This document shows, piece by piece, positions 56,940-64,000 of a stretch of 64,000 bases of DNA. The stretch is from assembly GCF_009833965.1 (NCBI RefSeq), contig NZ_CP047165.1, positions 2,170,001-2,234,000 on the forward strand. Reading direction: 5' to 3'. A program made the translations under genes and the position numbers. Every line of letters begins with the position of its first letter. The stretch's first letter is position 1. The stretch comes from Pelistega ratti (GTDB lineage Bacteria; Pseudomonadota; Gammaproteobacteria; Burkholderiales; Burkholderiaceae_B). Under the pieces are notes generated by a model. It did not search any database. It had not been told where the DNA came from and worked only from the letters and a program-made list of their open reading frames with translations.

Positions 56940-59234
56940 TTATGAATGAAATTGCATAAAAGCAGTAGGTTTGGTTAAATCAAAGGGGAAATCATCTACT
57001 TTAATAACAGCATCTCGTAAACGGTTACGTTCTTGAAGTAGTTGATACTCTTCTTCATTAATACGACCATACTCAAAAGCGATATCTGCTATATCGCGAA
57101 CATTAGCACGAGCATCATTTTTAAAGATGCCGTTTTTGTTATCTTGACGGATACGTGCATCTAATGGTTCACATTGAATAGCGATAACTAAGGCTTTTTC
57201 CAGTAAGGCAATAGGTTCTTTTTCTGCCTTAGGGATAAAGCAATTAGCAGTAAGACGCTCTCTTGTGGCACTAGGTTGCAGTAATTTTTCAACAATCTGG
57301 CGGTCTAGTTTATCAGATGGTTTGGTAAAAACACGTCCCCACATAAAACCCATTATGCGCAAGATACCGCCAATTAAACGGTTTGGAAGATTAGCATAAA
57401 TACGAAATAATGCTTCTTGTGCAAGGTATAACTGCTCTTGTACTGCTTTGTGAACAATGGGTAAATCTTCTGTAGGACGTCCTTGATTCTCATGATATTT
57501 TAGAGTGGCGGTTGCTAAATATAAATGAGAAAGAATATCGCCTAAACGAGCAGAAATTTTTTCATGTTTTTTGAGATCCCCACCATATATTGCAATAGAC
57601 ATATCGACCATAAAGGCAAATAGACTAGAAAGTCGGTTGATATATCGGTAATAATGACGTGTGGCAGGATCTACCTGAATGGGTACTGATGTCCACCATG
57701 ACCCAATAAGACTGGATAAGAGGCTACGTCCCATATTTTTAAAGGTATGCGTAATATGTCCCCATATATTAACATCAAAATGTTTGAGTGCTAATTCCTT
57801 ATCGGTTTCTTTTGCCGATTGCATTTCTTTCAGAATATAGGGGTGACAACGGATAGCCCCTTGTCCAAAGATGATAAGATTGCGTGTCAGGATATTCGCC
57901 CCCTCTACCGTAATGCCGACAGGAAGTTGTTGATAGCCTCTACCTAGGAAGTTTGAAGGGCCTAAGCAAATGCCTTTTCCGCCAATAATATCCATCCCAT
58001 CATTAACGACTTTTCGACCCATTTCGGTAACATGGTATTTGGCAATACCCGATAGGATAGAGGGTTTTTCACCCAAATCGACTGCTCCTGCTGTCATAAC
58101 ACGTACGGCATTCCCCGTATAAGTTTGGGCTGCCATACGAGAGAGAATTTCTTCTACCCCTTCAAAGCGGCCAATACTTAAATTAAATTGTTGACGTACT
58201 CTTGCATAGGCACTTACGGTACGGAGGGCAAGTTGACTAATACCTACATTAGCAGAGGGTAGTGAGATAGAGCGTCCTGCGGCTAAGCATTCCATCAGCA
58301 TTCGCCAACCCTTACCAACCATCTCTACACCACCAATCACAAAATCCATGGGGATAAAAACGTCATGACCACGAGTAGGGCCGTTCATAAAGACGGTATT
58401 TAGTGGGAAATGTCGCCGACCAATTTCAACACCCGGGTGATCGTGAGGGATTAAGGCACAAGTAATACCGATATCTTTTTTGTCGCCTAGTAAACCATCA
58501 GGGTCATAGAGGCGAAATGCTAAGCCTAAAAGGGTGCAGATAGGAGCAAGGGTAATATAGCGTTTGTCCCAAGTGACTTTAATACCGAGGATTTCTTCCC
58601 CTTGCCATTCTCCTTTGCAGATAATCCCTGAGTCTGGAATGGCTGCGGCATCAGAGCCTGCCCATGGACTTGTGAGTGCGAAGGCAGGAATTTCTCGTCC
58701 ATCGGCTAAACGAGGAAGATAATACTCTTTTTGTGTTTGAGTACCATAATGAATCAGTAGTTCAGCAGGGCCTAGTGAATTAGGTACCATAACAGTAACA
58801 GCTAGTGCCGAGCTACGAGTTGATAATTGTGTGATAACTTCCGCATGAGCAAAGGCAGAAAAACCAAGTCCACCATACTCCTTAGGAATAATCATCCCCA
58901 AGAAAAGATTCTTTTTAATATAGTCCCATGTAGCACTATCTAAATCATAGTCAATAGTGGTGGCTTTCCATTCATCAACCATCGCACATACTTGCTGTAC
59001 TTCATTGTTGATAAAGGCTTTTTCTTCTGCTGTTAGTTGGGGTTTAGGAAAGGATTGAAAGCGTTTCCAGTCGGGTTTTCCACTGAATAAATCCGCATCC
59101 CACCAGACTGTGCCTGCTTCGATAGCATCTTTTTCAGTTGATGACATCGCAGGTTGAACGGTTTTAAAAAAACTAAATAAACGCTTACTAATTTTATCCT
59201 TACGGAACTGTTTCAAATTCTGGTAAAGGCGCAC
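56940..59234 (-). CDS. fadE: Acyl-CoA dehydrogenase FadE
   Basis: FadE removes two hydrogens from acyl-CoA to form the trans-2-enoyl-CoA. The 764-residue protein has PKEYGGLGFSAFAHAEVI, the FAD site FALTSPWAGSDAA, the dehydrogenase domain GRSISLPSANVGISQLALR, and the long C-terminal domain found in FadE. The GTG at 59234 is preceded by AGGAGG at ideal spacing, within the last codons of the TetR gene, so the 35-base overlap probably couples translation. A second start (ATG 59147) is also possible but lacks such a site. Confidence 0.95.
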   Translation of the reverse strand: MRLYQNLKQFRKDKISKRLFSFFKTVQPAMSSTEKDAIEAGTVWWDADLFSGKPDWKRFQSFPKPQLTAEEKAFINNEVQQVCAMVDEWKATTIDYDLDSATWDYIKKNLFLGMIIPKEYGGLGFSAFAHAEVITQLSTRSSALAVTVMVPNSLGPAELLIHYGTQTQKEYYLPRLADGREIPAFALTSPWAGSDAAAIPDSGIICKGEWQGEEILGIKVTWDKRYITLAPICTLLGLAFRLYDPDGLLGDKKDIGITCALIPHDHPGVEIGRRHFPLNTVFMNGPTRGHDVFIPMDFVIGGVEMVGKGWRMLMECLAAGRSISLPSANVGISQLALRTVSAYARVRQQFNLSIGRFEGVEEILSRMAAQTYTGNAVRVMTAGAVDLGEKPSILSGIAKYHVTEMGRKVVNDGMDIIGGKGICLGPSNFLGRGYQQLPVGITVEGANILTRNLIIFGQGAIRCHPYILKEMQSAKETDKELALKHFDVNIWGHITHTFKNMGRSLLSSLIGSWWTSVPIQVDPATRHYYRYINRLSSLFAFMVDMSIAIYGGDLKKHEKISARLGDILSHLYLATATLKYHENQGRPTEDLPIVHKAVQEQLYLAQEALFRIYANLPNRLIGGILRIMGFMWGRVFTKPSDKLDRQIVEKLLQPSATRERLTANCFIPKAEKEPIALLEKALVIAIQCEPLDARIRQDNKNGIFKNDARANVRDIADIAFEYGRINEEEYQLLQERNRLRDAVIKVDDFPFDLTKPTAFMQFHS

Positions 59235-59886
59235 GTAAACCTCCTAAAATAAAACTTAACAAACGTGGTTTTAGTTTGTTGTCGTAATGATCATATAATT
59301 TGGTGGAATTGGGGCTGTGTTCAGCCGCTTCTAATAATGCTTGAATGCCTGAGATAGCATAAGAGGTTGCGCCCAACATAAATTGGAATCGCCAAATGAT
59401 TTCTTCTTCGGGTACGCTTGGGAGGGCATTAAAAAAGGCTTGTTTATAGCGTTTAAATACTAATGCATTTTCTTTTGCCACAATAGCGCTAATAAAGCTG
59501 CTGGGGTTTACCATCGTTTGTTCAAGAAGACGTAAAAAAATACCGCCATCATGGTGTTCATCACCAGCATGCTCAAGTAATGACCCAAAAAAGGCATTGA
59601 CGAGCTGAGAGGGCTTAATTAAGTGCCCTGTTCGTGCAGATTCTGCCTCTAATGCATCTAACAAACGTAATCGTTCATTGTTAATCGCGCCTAAACGACG
59701 TTTCATTACTGCAATAATCAGTTGATCTTTACTGCCAAAGTGGTAATTGATTGCGGCAAGATTAACTTGTGCAGTTTGTGTAATATCACGCATTGATGTC
59801 CCCTCATACCCTTTTTCGACAAATAAGCGCTCTGCTGTGTCTAGAATGGCTTGTTTCGTGATATCTGCTTTACGTAGTTTAGTCAT
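59200..59886 (-). CDS. TetR-family regulator, probable fatty acid degradation repressor
   Basis: The 228-residue protein has the TetR HTH in YEGTSMRDITQTAQVNLAAINYHFGSKDQL, in two blocks, and a ligand-binding C-terminus with the DUF1956/CecR-like pattern. It sits at the head of tetR-fadE-fadA-fadB, overlapping fadE by 35 bases. A perfect palindrome AAACAAACGTTTGTTT is found 44-59 bases before its start. PsrA/FadR-like TetR repressors respond to acyl-CoA and bind CAAAC-GTTTG type sites, so that role is the best inference. Confidence 0.88.
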   Translation of the reverse strand: MTKLRKADITKQAILDTAERLFVEKGYEGTSMRDITQTAQVNLAAINYHFGSKDQLIIAVMKRRLGAINNERLRLLDALEAESARTGHLIKPSQLVNAFFGSLLEHAGDEHHDGGIFLRLLEQTMVNPSSFISAIVAKENALVFKRYKQAFFNALPSVPEEEIIWRFQFMLGATSYAISGIQALLEAAEHSPNSTKLYDHYDNKLKPRLLSFILGGLRAPLPEFETVP

Positions 59887-59929
59887 AGAATTTAAATAAA
59901 TATCATTAACATTTAAATAGATAAGATTA

Positions 59930-59945
59930 AAACAAACGTTTGTTT
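59930..59945. promoter_or_regulatory. Operator palindrome for the TetR fad regulator
   Basis: The 16-bp perfect palindrome AAACAAACGTTTGTTT contains CAAACGTTTG, the core seen in binding sites of TetR-type fatty acid regulators such as PsrA. It lies in the divergent region between tetR and the DUF2325 gene. Confidence 0.75.
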
Positions 59946-60034
59946 CATTATAAGTATATTATGTTACTACGATAATTGTGGTTTTCCCTAGGCGATTATA
60001 AAAAATTATTAAAATAATTGAGAAAAGCTATTGA

Positions 60035-60053
60035 AATGATAATAATTCTCATT
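60035..60053 (+). promoter_or_regulatory. Fur box upstream of the DUF2325 gene
   Basis: AATGATAATAATTCTCATT is a near-palindrome that matches the Fur consensus, 50 bases before the start. It resembles the box at 39220. Confidence 0.85.
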
Positions 60054-60102
60054 TAGAATATAAAAACATGATAAACATATCTGAAATTATTTAGGAGATA
60101 AC

Positions 60103-60438
60103 ATGGATTTACCTTTATCAATGAGTGCAGTAGTGGTGGGGGCTGACCGCTTAGGTAATTTACCTGATGTATTAAAAGCTCATAATATTAAGATTAATAA
60201 ACATATTACGGGGAGAGACCCTTCTCATCAGAAGAAAAATTTATCTTTACCGAGTGGTACACAGTTATTAATTTTATTAACGGATTTTCTTGGGCATAAT
60301 GTGATGAAGTCTTTTCGTTCTGCTGCTGAGAAACAAAATATCCCCATTGTGGCTTGTAAACGTTCTGTTTGTAGTATGCAACAAGCGTTAGAGCAATGCC
60401 CACATGTATGTGCACAATGTCCTAATCGTAAAAAATGA
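60103..60438 (+). CDS. DUF2325 family protein in a Fur-box operon
   Basis: The 111-residue protein fits DUF2325: VVVGADRLGNLPDVLKAHNI at the N-terminus, HITGRDPSH, LLILLTDFLGHNVM, and IPIVACKRSVCSM. The C-terminus adds a cysteine-rich stretch (CPHVCAQCPNRKK), so a metal site is possible. The function of the family is unknown. AGGAGA precedes the ATG and a Fur box lies at 60035, which suggests iron-limited expression. A small membrane protein gene follows. Confidence 0.85.
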   Translation: MDLPLSMSAVVVGADRLGNLPDVLKAHNIKINKHITGRDPSHQKKNLSLPSGTQLLILLTDFLGHNVMKSFRSAAEKQNIPIVACKRSVCSMQQALEQCPHVCAQCPNRKK

Positions 60439-60491
60439 TAGATAACATTGAGTAATGTGGTTTGTAGAAAATTGGCGAAAAGGAAATCAAA

Positions 60492-60656
60492 ATGCGTTTA
60501 TTAAATCATGTATTAATGGCGATTGTAGGGTTGATGGTGTTATGGTCATTGATTGGCATATCAGCTAAGCAGATTGGTGAACAAACACAATACTCAATTT
60601 TTATTAAAAATCAACCAAGTGTACAAGTATGGTTTGGTGATGACTATCAGGGATAA
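60492..60656 (+). CDS. 54-residue membrane protein in a Fur-box operon
   Basis: The ATG at 60492 follows AGGAA and encodes 54 residues with one membrane helix near the N-terminus, VLMAIVGLMVLWSLIGISA, then a polar tail with SIFIKNQPSVQVWFGDD. I do not recognise a family. It follows the DUF2325 gene by 53 bases and shares its terminator, so it is probably coexpressed under Fur control. An open frame at 60667 runs into the terminator and is likely non-coding. Confidence 0.55.
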   Translation: MRLLNHVLMAIVGLMVLWSLIGISAKQIGEQTQYSIFIKNQPSVQVWFGDDYQG

Positions 60657-60792
60657 TTTATGGTGAGTGATAAGTAGCGTGATAACTGATCGTATTTATC
60701 CTTTATGTGGTAGTCGTGATATTCCTTTAGGGGAGAGTGCCTTACTATCTATTGATATTAGAAGCCTAATTGAAAAATCCGTAAATTTGATA

Positions 60793-60820
60793 ACCCTCAT
60801 GAAAATGAGGGTCTTTTTTT
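60793..60820 (+). terminator. Terminator of the DUF2325 operon
   Basis: The stem ACCCTCAT/ATGAGGGT with the tetraloop GAAA is followed by CTTTTTTT. Confidence 0.85.
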
Positions 60821-60894
60821 ATTAATTTATAAAGAGACAGAGATAGTGGGTAATATGGCTATTTAGTATAAATTTTATAGATGGTAAAAAGACA

Positions 60895-60930
60895 AAAAGC
60901 ACATTGCTGACTAATGCATAATGTGCTTTT
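60895..60930 (-). terminator. Terminator of the NlpC/P60 gene
   Basis: The perfect 11-bp stem AAAAGCACATT/AATGTGCTTTT is followed by a T on the minus strand, about 50 bases beyond the stop at 60980. Its ends match the terminal repeats of the palindromic family at 42.9 kb, which may be coincidence. Confidence 0.7.
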
Positions 60931-60979
60931 ATTAATGAAATGAGTAGGTTTATCGATAAAACTTCTTAACTCTCATTAA

Positions 60980-61633
60980 TTAATGTTGTGCTAGGCTAGA
61001 TGCTTTAGCGGTTAAACGGCGAGCACCGTTAAAACGCTTATCCCAGTAACCAGCAATCTTTTCGACTTGAACAGGTTTACCTGTACGAGGGGCGTGTAGA
61101 AATTTGTTATCACCTAAGTAAATACCGACATGAGAATTACGGAAACCGCGAGTGTTAAAAAAGACTAAATCACCGGGCTGTAAGTCATCACGTGTAACGG
61201 ATTCTCCTACTTTTGCCATTGAAGCACTGGTACGAGGTAACTCAATACCCATATATTTATTGGCGGTGTAGTAAATAAGACCTGAACAATCAAATCCTTT
61301 AGGCGTAGCCCCACCGAAACGGTAACGTACACCAACGTAATTTAAAGCTGCTTGAGCAAGAGTGCTTGAATTTGAAGAATCAGATACACTAATAGAGGCA
61401 TCTTTATTCAGACGATCAATCTTTGCTTGATTGATTAAGTTACCAATAGGATCTGAAACTTGAACTGACCACTGTGCATCAGAGGTATCGGTTGCAGATA
61501 AAAACTGTCCTATTGGATCTATATTTTGAGCATAGCTCGTTGACCAAATCGTAGGAAAGGTTATTATGCTCCCTATCAAAAAATATCGAGCAGGAACACT
61601 TAACCTTTGGGTTAAGGAAGAAATAAAGCGCAT
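60980..61633 (-). CDS. NlpC/P60 family peptidoglycan endopeptidase
   Basis: The 217-residue protein has a signal peptide (membrane segment YFLIGSIITFPTIWSTSYAQ, cleaved near residue 36) and a C-terminal NlpC/P60 domain (about residues 95-205). The catalytic Cys lies in FDCSGLIYY, the His in NSHVGIYLG and the third residue in FLHAPRTG. The family hydrolyses the D-iGlu-mDAP bond of stem peptides. The N-terminal linker of 55 residues is low complexity. It is a single gene with its own terminator. Confidence 0.9.
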   Translation of the reverse strand: MRFISSLTQRLSVPARYFLIGSIITFPTIWSTSYAQNIDPIGQFLSATDTSDAQWSVQVSDPIGNLINQAKIDRLNKDASISVSDSSNSSTLAQAALNYVGVRYRFGGATPKGFDCSGLIYYTANKYMGIELPRTSASMAKVGESVTRDDLQPGDLVFFNTRGFRNSHVGIYLGDNKFLHAPRTGKPVQVEKIAGYWDKRFNGARRLTAKASSLAQH

Positions 61634-62067
61634 AGTAGGATATAAATTGTAGTAGTAGGGTTACTATGGATTCTTTGGGAGTAAAGAACCTTTTTCCATT
61701 CTACTGAAAAAAAGGTATTGTCTCAAGGATTTTTACAAATTACTGAAAATAAAAATAGTTTTCTATTATCTCGCTTAAATATGGGAGTTTTATTAAAAAT
61801 ATACTGCTATATTGTTTAAAAGCCCAATTTGTAAAAATAGTTATAATCCCCTTATTTTCTTGCAATGAAGAATAAAGTTTAAATAGTTAAAAGACACATT
61901 GCAGAGCTATCTTAATATTGGTATCATTGATGCGGTTAGTATGGATTATATACGCTAAAAAAGCAGCAATAAATAGTTATGATGCTCTTATATTTTATCT
62001 ATAGATAAGAGATAGCGTGGTTCTAGTAAACAGTATCAATAAAGGTAGCATAAGGAGTTTCTCTCAA
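61634..62067. other. Divergent intergenic region between nlpC and the ETF-QO gene
   Basis: No gene is seen. A TATAAT near 61840-61846 (in GTTATAATCC) is a possible -10, without a good -35. AAGGAG at 62052-62056 is the ETF-QO ribosome binding site. Confidence 0.35.
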
Positions 62068-63714
62068 ATGTCAGAACGTGAATCAATGGATTATGATGTA
62101 GTGGTGGTTGGTGCAGGTCCTGCGGGTTTAGCGACTGCTATCCGAATTAAGCAGTTAGCACAAGAAAATCAGCAAGATATTTCTGTTTGTGTGCTTGAAA
62201 AAGGAAGTGAAGTAGGGGCTCATATTCTTTCTGGTGCTGTGATGGATCCGCGAGCATTGACTGAGCTTATTCCCGACTGGAAAGAAAAAGGTGCACCATT
62301 ACATACTAGTGTAACAGAGGATGCTTTCTTATTTTTAACGGAAAATAAAGCGTATAAGACACCGCATAGTTTACTACCAGACTGTTTTAAAAATGAGGGT
62401 AATTATGTGGTGCGTCTTGGTCATGTGGTACGTTGGCTGGGAGAACAGGCAGAGCATTTAGGGGTAGAGATTTTTCCGGGGTTTGCTGCCACTGAAATTA
62501 TCTATGATGAAAATGGTGCTGTCAAAGGGATTGCAACGGGTGATATGGGTGTAAATCGTGATGGTTCGTATTCTGCCCATTATCAACAAGGTATGGAGCT
62601 ACACGCAAAATATACGATTTTTGCAGAAGGATCACGAGGTCAGTTAGGGCGAGAATTAATTGAGAAATATCATCTTGATGAAGGTAAAGATCCTCAAAGC
62701 TATGGTATTGGTATTAAGGAAATGTGGGAAATTGACCCTGCTCAATCAAAACCTGGTTTAGTTATCCATTCGGCAGGTTGGCCTTTAAAGAGTGATACTT
62801 ACGGTGGTGCATTCTTATACCATTTAGAGGGGAATCTTGTCGTTGTTGGTATGATTGTTGGTTTGGATTATGCCAATCCTTGGTTATCTCCATTTGAAGA
62901 GTTTCAGCGCTATAAGACACACCCTAGTATTAAACCCTATTTTGAGGGGGGTAAGCGTATAGCCTATGGTGCGCGTGCAATCACAGCAGGAGGGTTATTA
63001 TCGCTACCTAAAACGGTATTCCCCGGTGGTATTTTAGTAGGTTGTGATGCGGGTTTTCTTAATGCCTCTCGTATTAAAGGTAGCCACGCAGCAATTAAGA
63101 GTGGTCAGCTAGCAGCAGAGGCGATTGTTGAGGCATTAAAACAAAATCGTTCTCGAGATGAATTACTGTCATTTGTGGAGACTTTCCAATCGTCTTGGTT
63201 ATATGAAGAACTTAATAAGGCACGTAATTTTAAACAATGGTTTAAAAAAGGGCTTGTGGTAGGTACAGTGATGACGGGTATTGAGCAAAAAGTCTTTAAG
63301 GGTAAAATGCCTTGGACAATTCACCGCCAGAAACCTGATTATGCCTGTTTACAGCCTGCTGCCCAAATGCCTAAGATTGGTTATCCGAAGCCAGATGGTG
63401 TATTAACGTTTGATCGATTAAGCTCAGTTTTTCTGTCTAATACTAATCATGAAGAGAATCAACCCGTGCATCTAACACTTAAAGATCCAATGATTCCTGT
63501 TAAAGTGAATTTAGCAGTATATGCAGGGCCTGAACAACGTTATTGTCCTGCGGGAGTGTATGAGTTTATTAAGGATGAACATGGTGAGGATAAGCTACAG
63601 ATTAATGCACAAAACTGTGTTCATTGTAAAACCTGTGATATTAAAGACCCCTCTCAAAATATTATATGGATAGCTCCTCAGGGTGGAGAAGGGCCTGTGT
63701 ATAATGGCATGTAG
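62068..63714 (+). CDS. Electron transfer flavoprotein-ubiquinone oxidoreductase
   Basis: ETF-QO transfers electrons from ETF, reduced by FadE and other dehydrogenases, to ubiquinone. From ATG 62068 it has 548 residues. It starts with the FAD motif VVVVGAGPAGLATAIR, has GAHILSGAVMDPRAL, and the 4Fe-4S domain at the C-terminus: YCPAGVYEF and NAQNCVHCKTCDIKDP with four cysteines, then the end WIAPQGGEGPVYNGM. It links the nearby fad genes to the respiratory chain. An in-frame GTG at 62017 would add 17 residues but AAGGAG lies between. Confidence 0.96.
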   Translation: MSERESMDYDVVVVGAGPAGLATAIRIKQLAQENQQDISVCVLEKGSEVGAHILSGAVMDPRALTELIPDWKEKGAPLHTSVTEDAFLFLTENKAYKTPHSLLPDCFKNEGNYVVRLGHVVRWLGEQAEHLGVEIFPGFAATEIIYDENGAVKGIATGDMGVNRDGSYSAHYQQGMELHAKYTIFAEGSRGQLGRELIEKYHLDEGKDPQSYGIGIKEMWEIDPAQSKPGLVIHSAGWPLKSDTYGGAFLYHLEGNLVVVGMIVGLDYANPWLSPFEEFQRYKTHPSIKPYFEGGKRIAYGARAITAGGLLSLPKTVFPGGILVGCDAGFLNASRIKGSHAAIKSGQLAAEAIVEALKQNRSRDELLSFVETFQSSWLYEELNKARNFKQWFKKGLVVGTVMTGIEQKVFKGKMPWTIHRQKPDYACLQPAAQMPKIGYPKPDGVLTFDRLSSVFLSNTNHEENQPVHLTLKDPMIPVKVNLAVYAGPEQRYCPAGVYEFIKDEHGEDKLQINAQNCVHCKTCDIKDPSQNIIWIAPQGGEGPVYNGM

Positions 63715-63752
63715 TAGTTTAGAAAATTATTTATGGTGATACATCATTTTGT

Positions 63753-63784
63753 AAAACGGTATTCTAATCAAATACCGTTTTTTT
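63753..63784 (+). terminator. Terminator of the ETF-QO gene
   Basis: The 11-bp stem AAAACGGTATT/AATACCGTTTT surrounds CTAATCA and is followed by TTT. Confidence 0.85.
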
Positions 63785-63827
63785 ATGGATAATTAAAAAA
63801 GCTTTTATCAAACAATGATAAATCAAA

Positions 63828-64000
63828 TTATGTATTGGATTTTATTGGTAAAGCACTTAATGCTAAACATAGCCACCCAAAAATAAAACATAGTCCTCCC
63901 ATAGGTGTAATAAGGGCAAATTTACCAATACCATCAGCAAGTACAAGCGTATAAAGGCTACCTGAAAAGCATAGTATGCCCAATATAAAAAGGAGAATGC
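63828..64000 (-). CDS. DUF423 family membrane protein, C-terminal part
   Basis: The minus-strand frame is open to the window edge. It encodes at least 56 residues ending in GDPxSxxx-like DUF423 membrane signatures: ILCFSGSLYTLVLADGIGK and ALITPMGGLCFIFGWLCLA. The last residues are LPIKSNT. The family (YgdD-like) forms small inner membrane proteins of unknown function. The start is outside the window. Confidence 0.85.
   Translation of the reverse strand, partial: ILLFILGILCFSGSLYTLVLADGIGKFALITPMGGLCFIFGWLCLALSALPIKSNT

Noticed and set aside
60667..60825. GTG-started frame after the 54-residue membrane protein
   Set aside because: It ends inside the operon terminator, and the start lacks a good ribosome binding site. 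It could be a remnant, but the evidence is too thin to list as a gene.

Overview
The window is an AT-rich bacterial chromosome segment (roughly 40% G+C by eye). Gene content and order point to a low-GC betaproteobacterium of the Burkholderiales, most like the Alcaligenaceae (Taylorella, Pelistega or Basilea-type genomes). The reasons are the order ftsW-murG-murC-ddl-ftsQ-ftsA-ftsZ-lpxC-dciA-secA, the lepA-lepB-rnc-era-recO block, thiO-thiS-thiG, and a CysB regulator. The genus is an inference.

Layout. 1-12.2 kb: the 3' part of the division and cell wall cluster, then lpxC, a DciA-like gene and secA. 12.3-19.1 kb: mgtE, an MnmC whose methyltransferase half has lost its motifs, and a pair of divergent carbohydrate enzymes (GH31-like and polysaccharide deacetylase-like). 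19.3-22.9 kb: tRNA-Lys, then a very AT-rich island with a predicted GCGC restriction-modification pair (M.HhaI-like methylase, HinP1I-like nuclease) and an unrecognised third gene. 22.9-27.3 kb: brnQ and thiamine thiazole genes. 27.8-32.6 kb: lepA-lepB-rnc-era and an unusually short recO. 32.9-39.1 kb: a BI-1 family protein, holC-pepA, lptF, two hypotheticals and a Bcr/CflA exporter. 39.2-43.9 kb: a Fur-box TonB receptor, xerD, a 163-bp tandem repeat array and ybaK. 44-46.5 kb: a large WG-repeat lipoprotein. 46.7-48.5 kb: a decayed island at tRNA-Arg(CCU) with hicAB, a hicB fragment, an integrase fragment and a 53-residue ORF. 48.9-59.9 kb: cysB and the fatty acid degradation genes (fadD, fadL, fadB, fadA, fadE) with a TetR regulator whose upstream region carries a perfect palindrome. 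60-64 kb: a second Fur-box operon (DUF2325 plus a small membrane protein), an NlpC/P60 hydrolase, ETF-ubiquinone oxidoreductase and the end of a DUF423 gene.

How the parts connect. FadL, FadD, FadE, FadB and FadA form a complete beta-oxidation route, and ETF-QO passes the electrons taken by FadE to ubiquinone. The two Fur-box units suggest an iron or heme response. Mobile or defence content is concentrated in two places: the RM island and the tRNA-Arg remnant. A family of about 75-90 bp palindromic repeats with AAAAGCAC/GTGCTTTT ends is found at 32.7, 41.5 and 42.9-43.3 kb.
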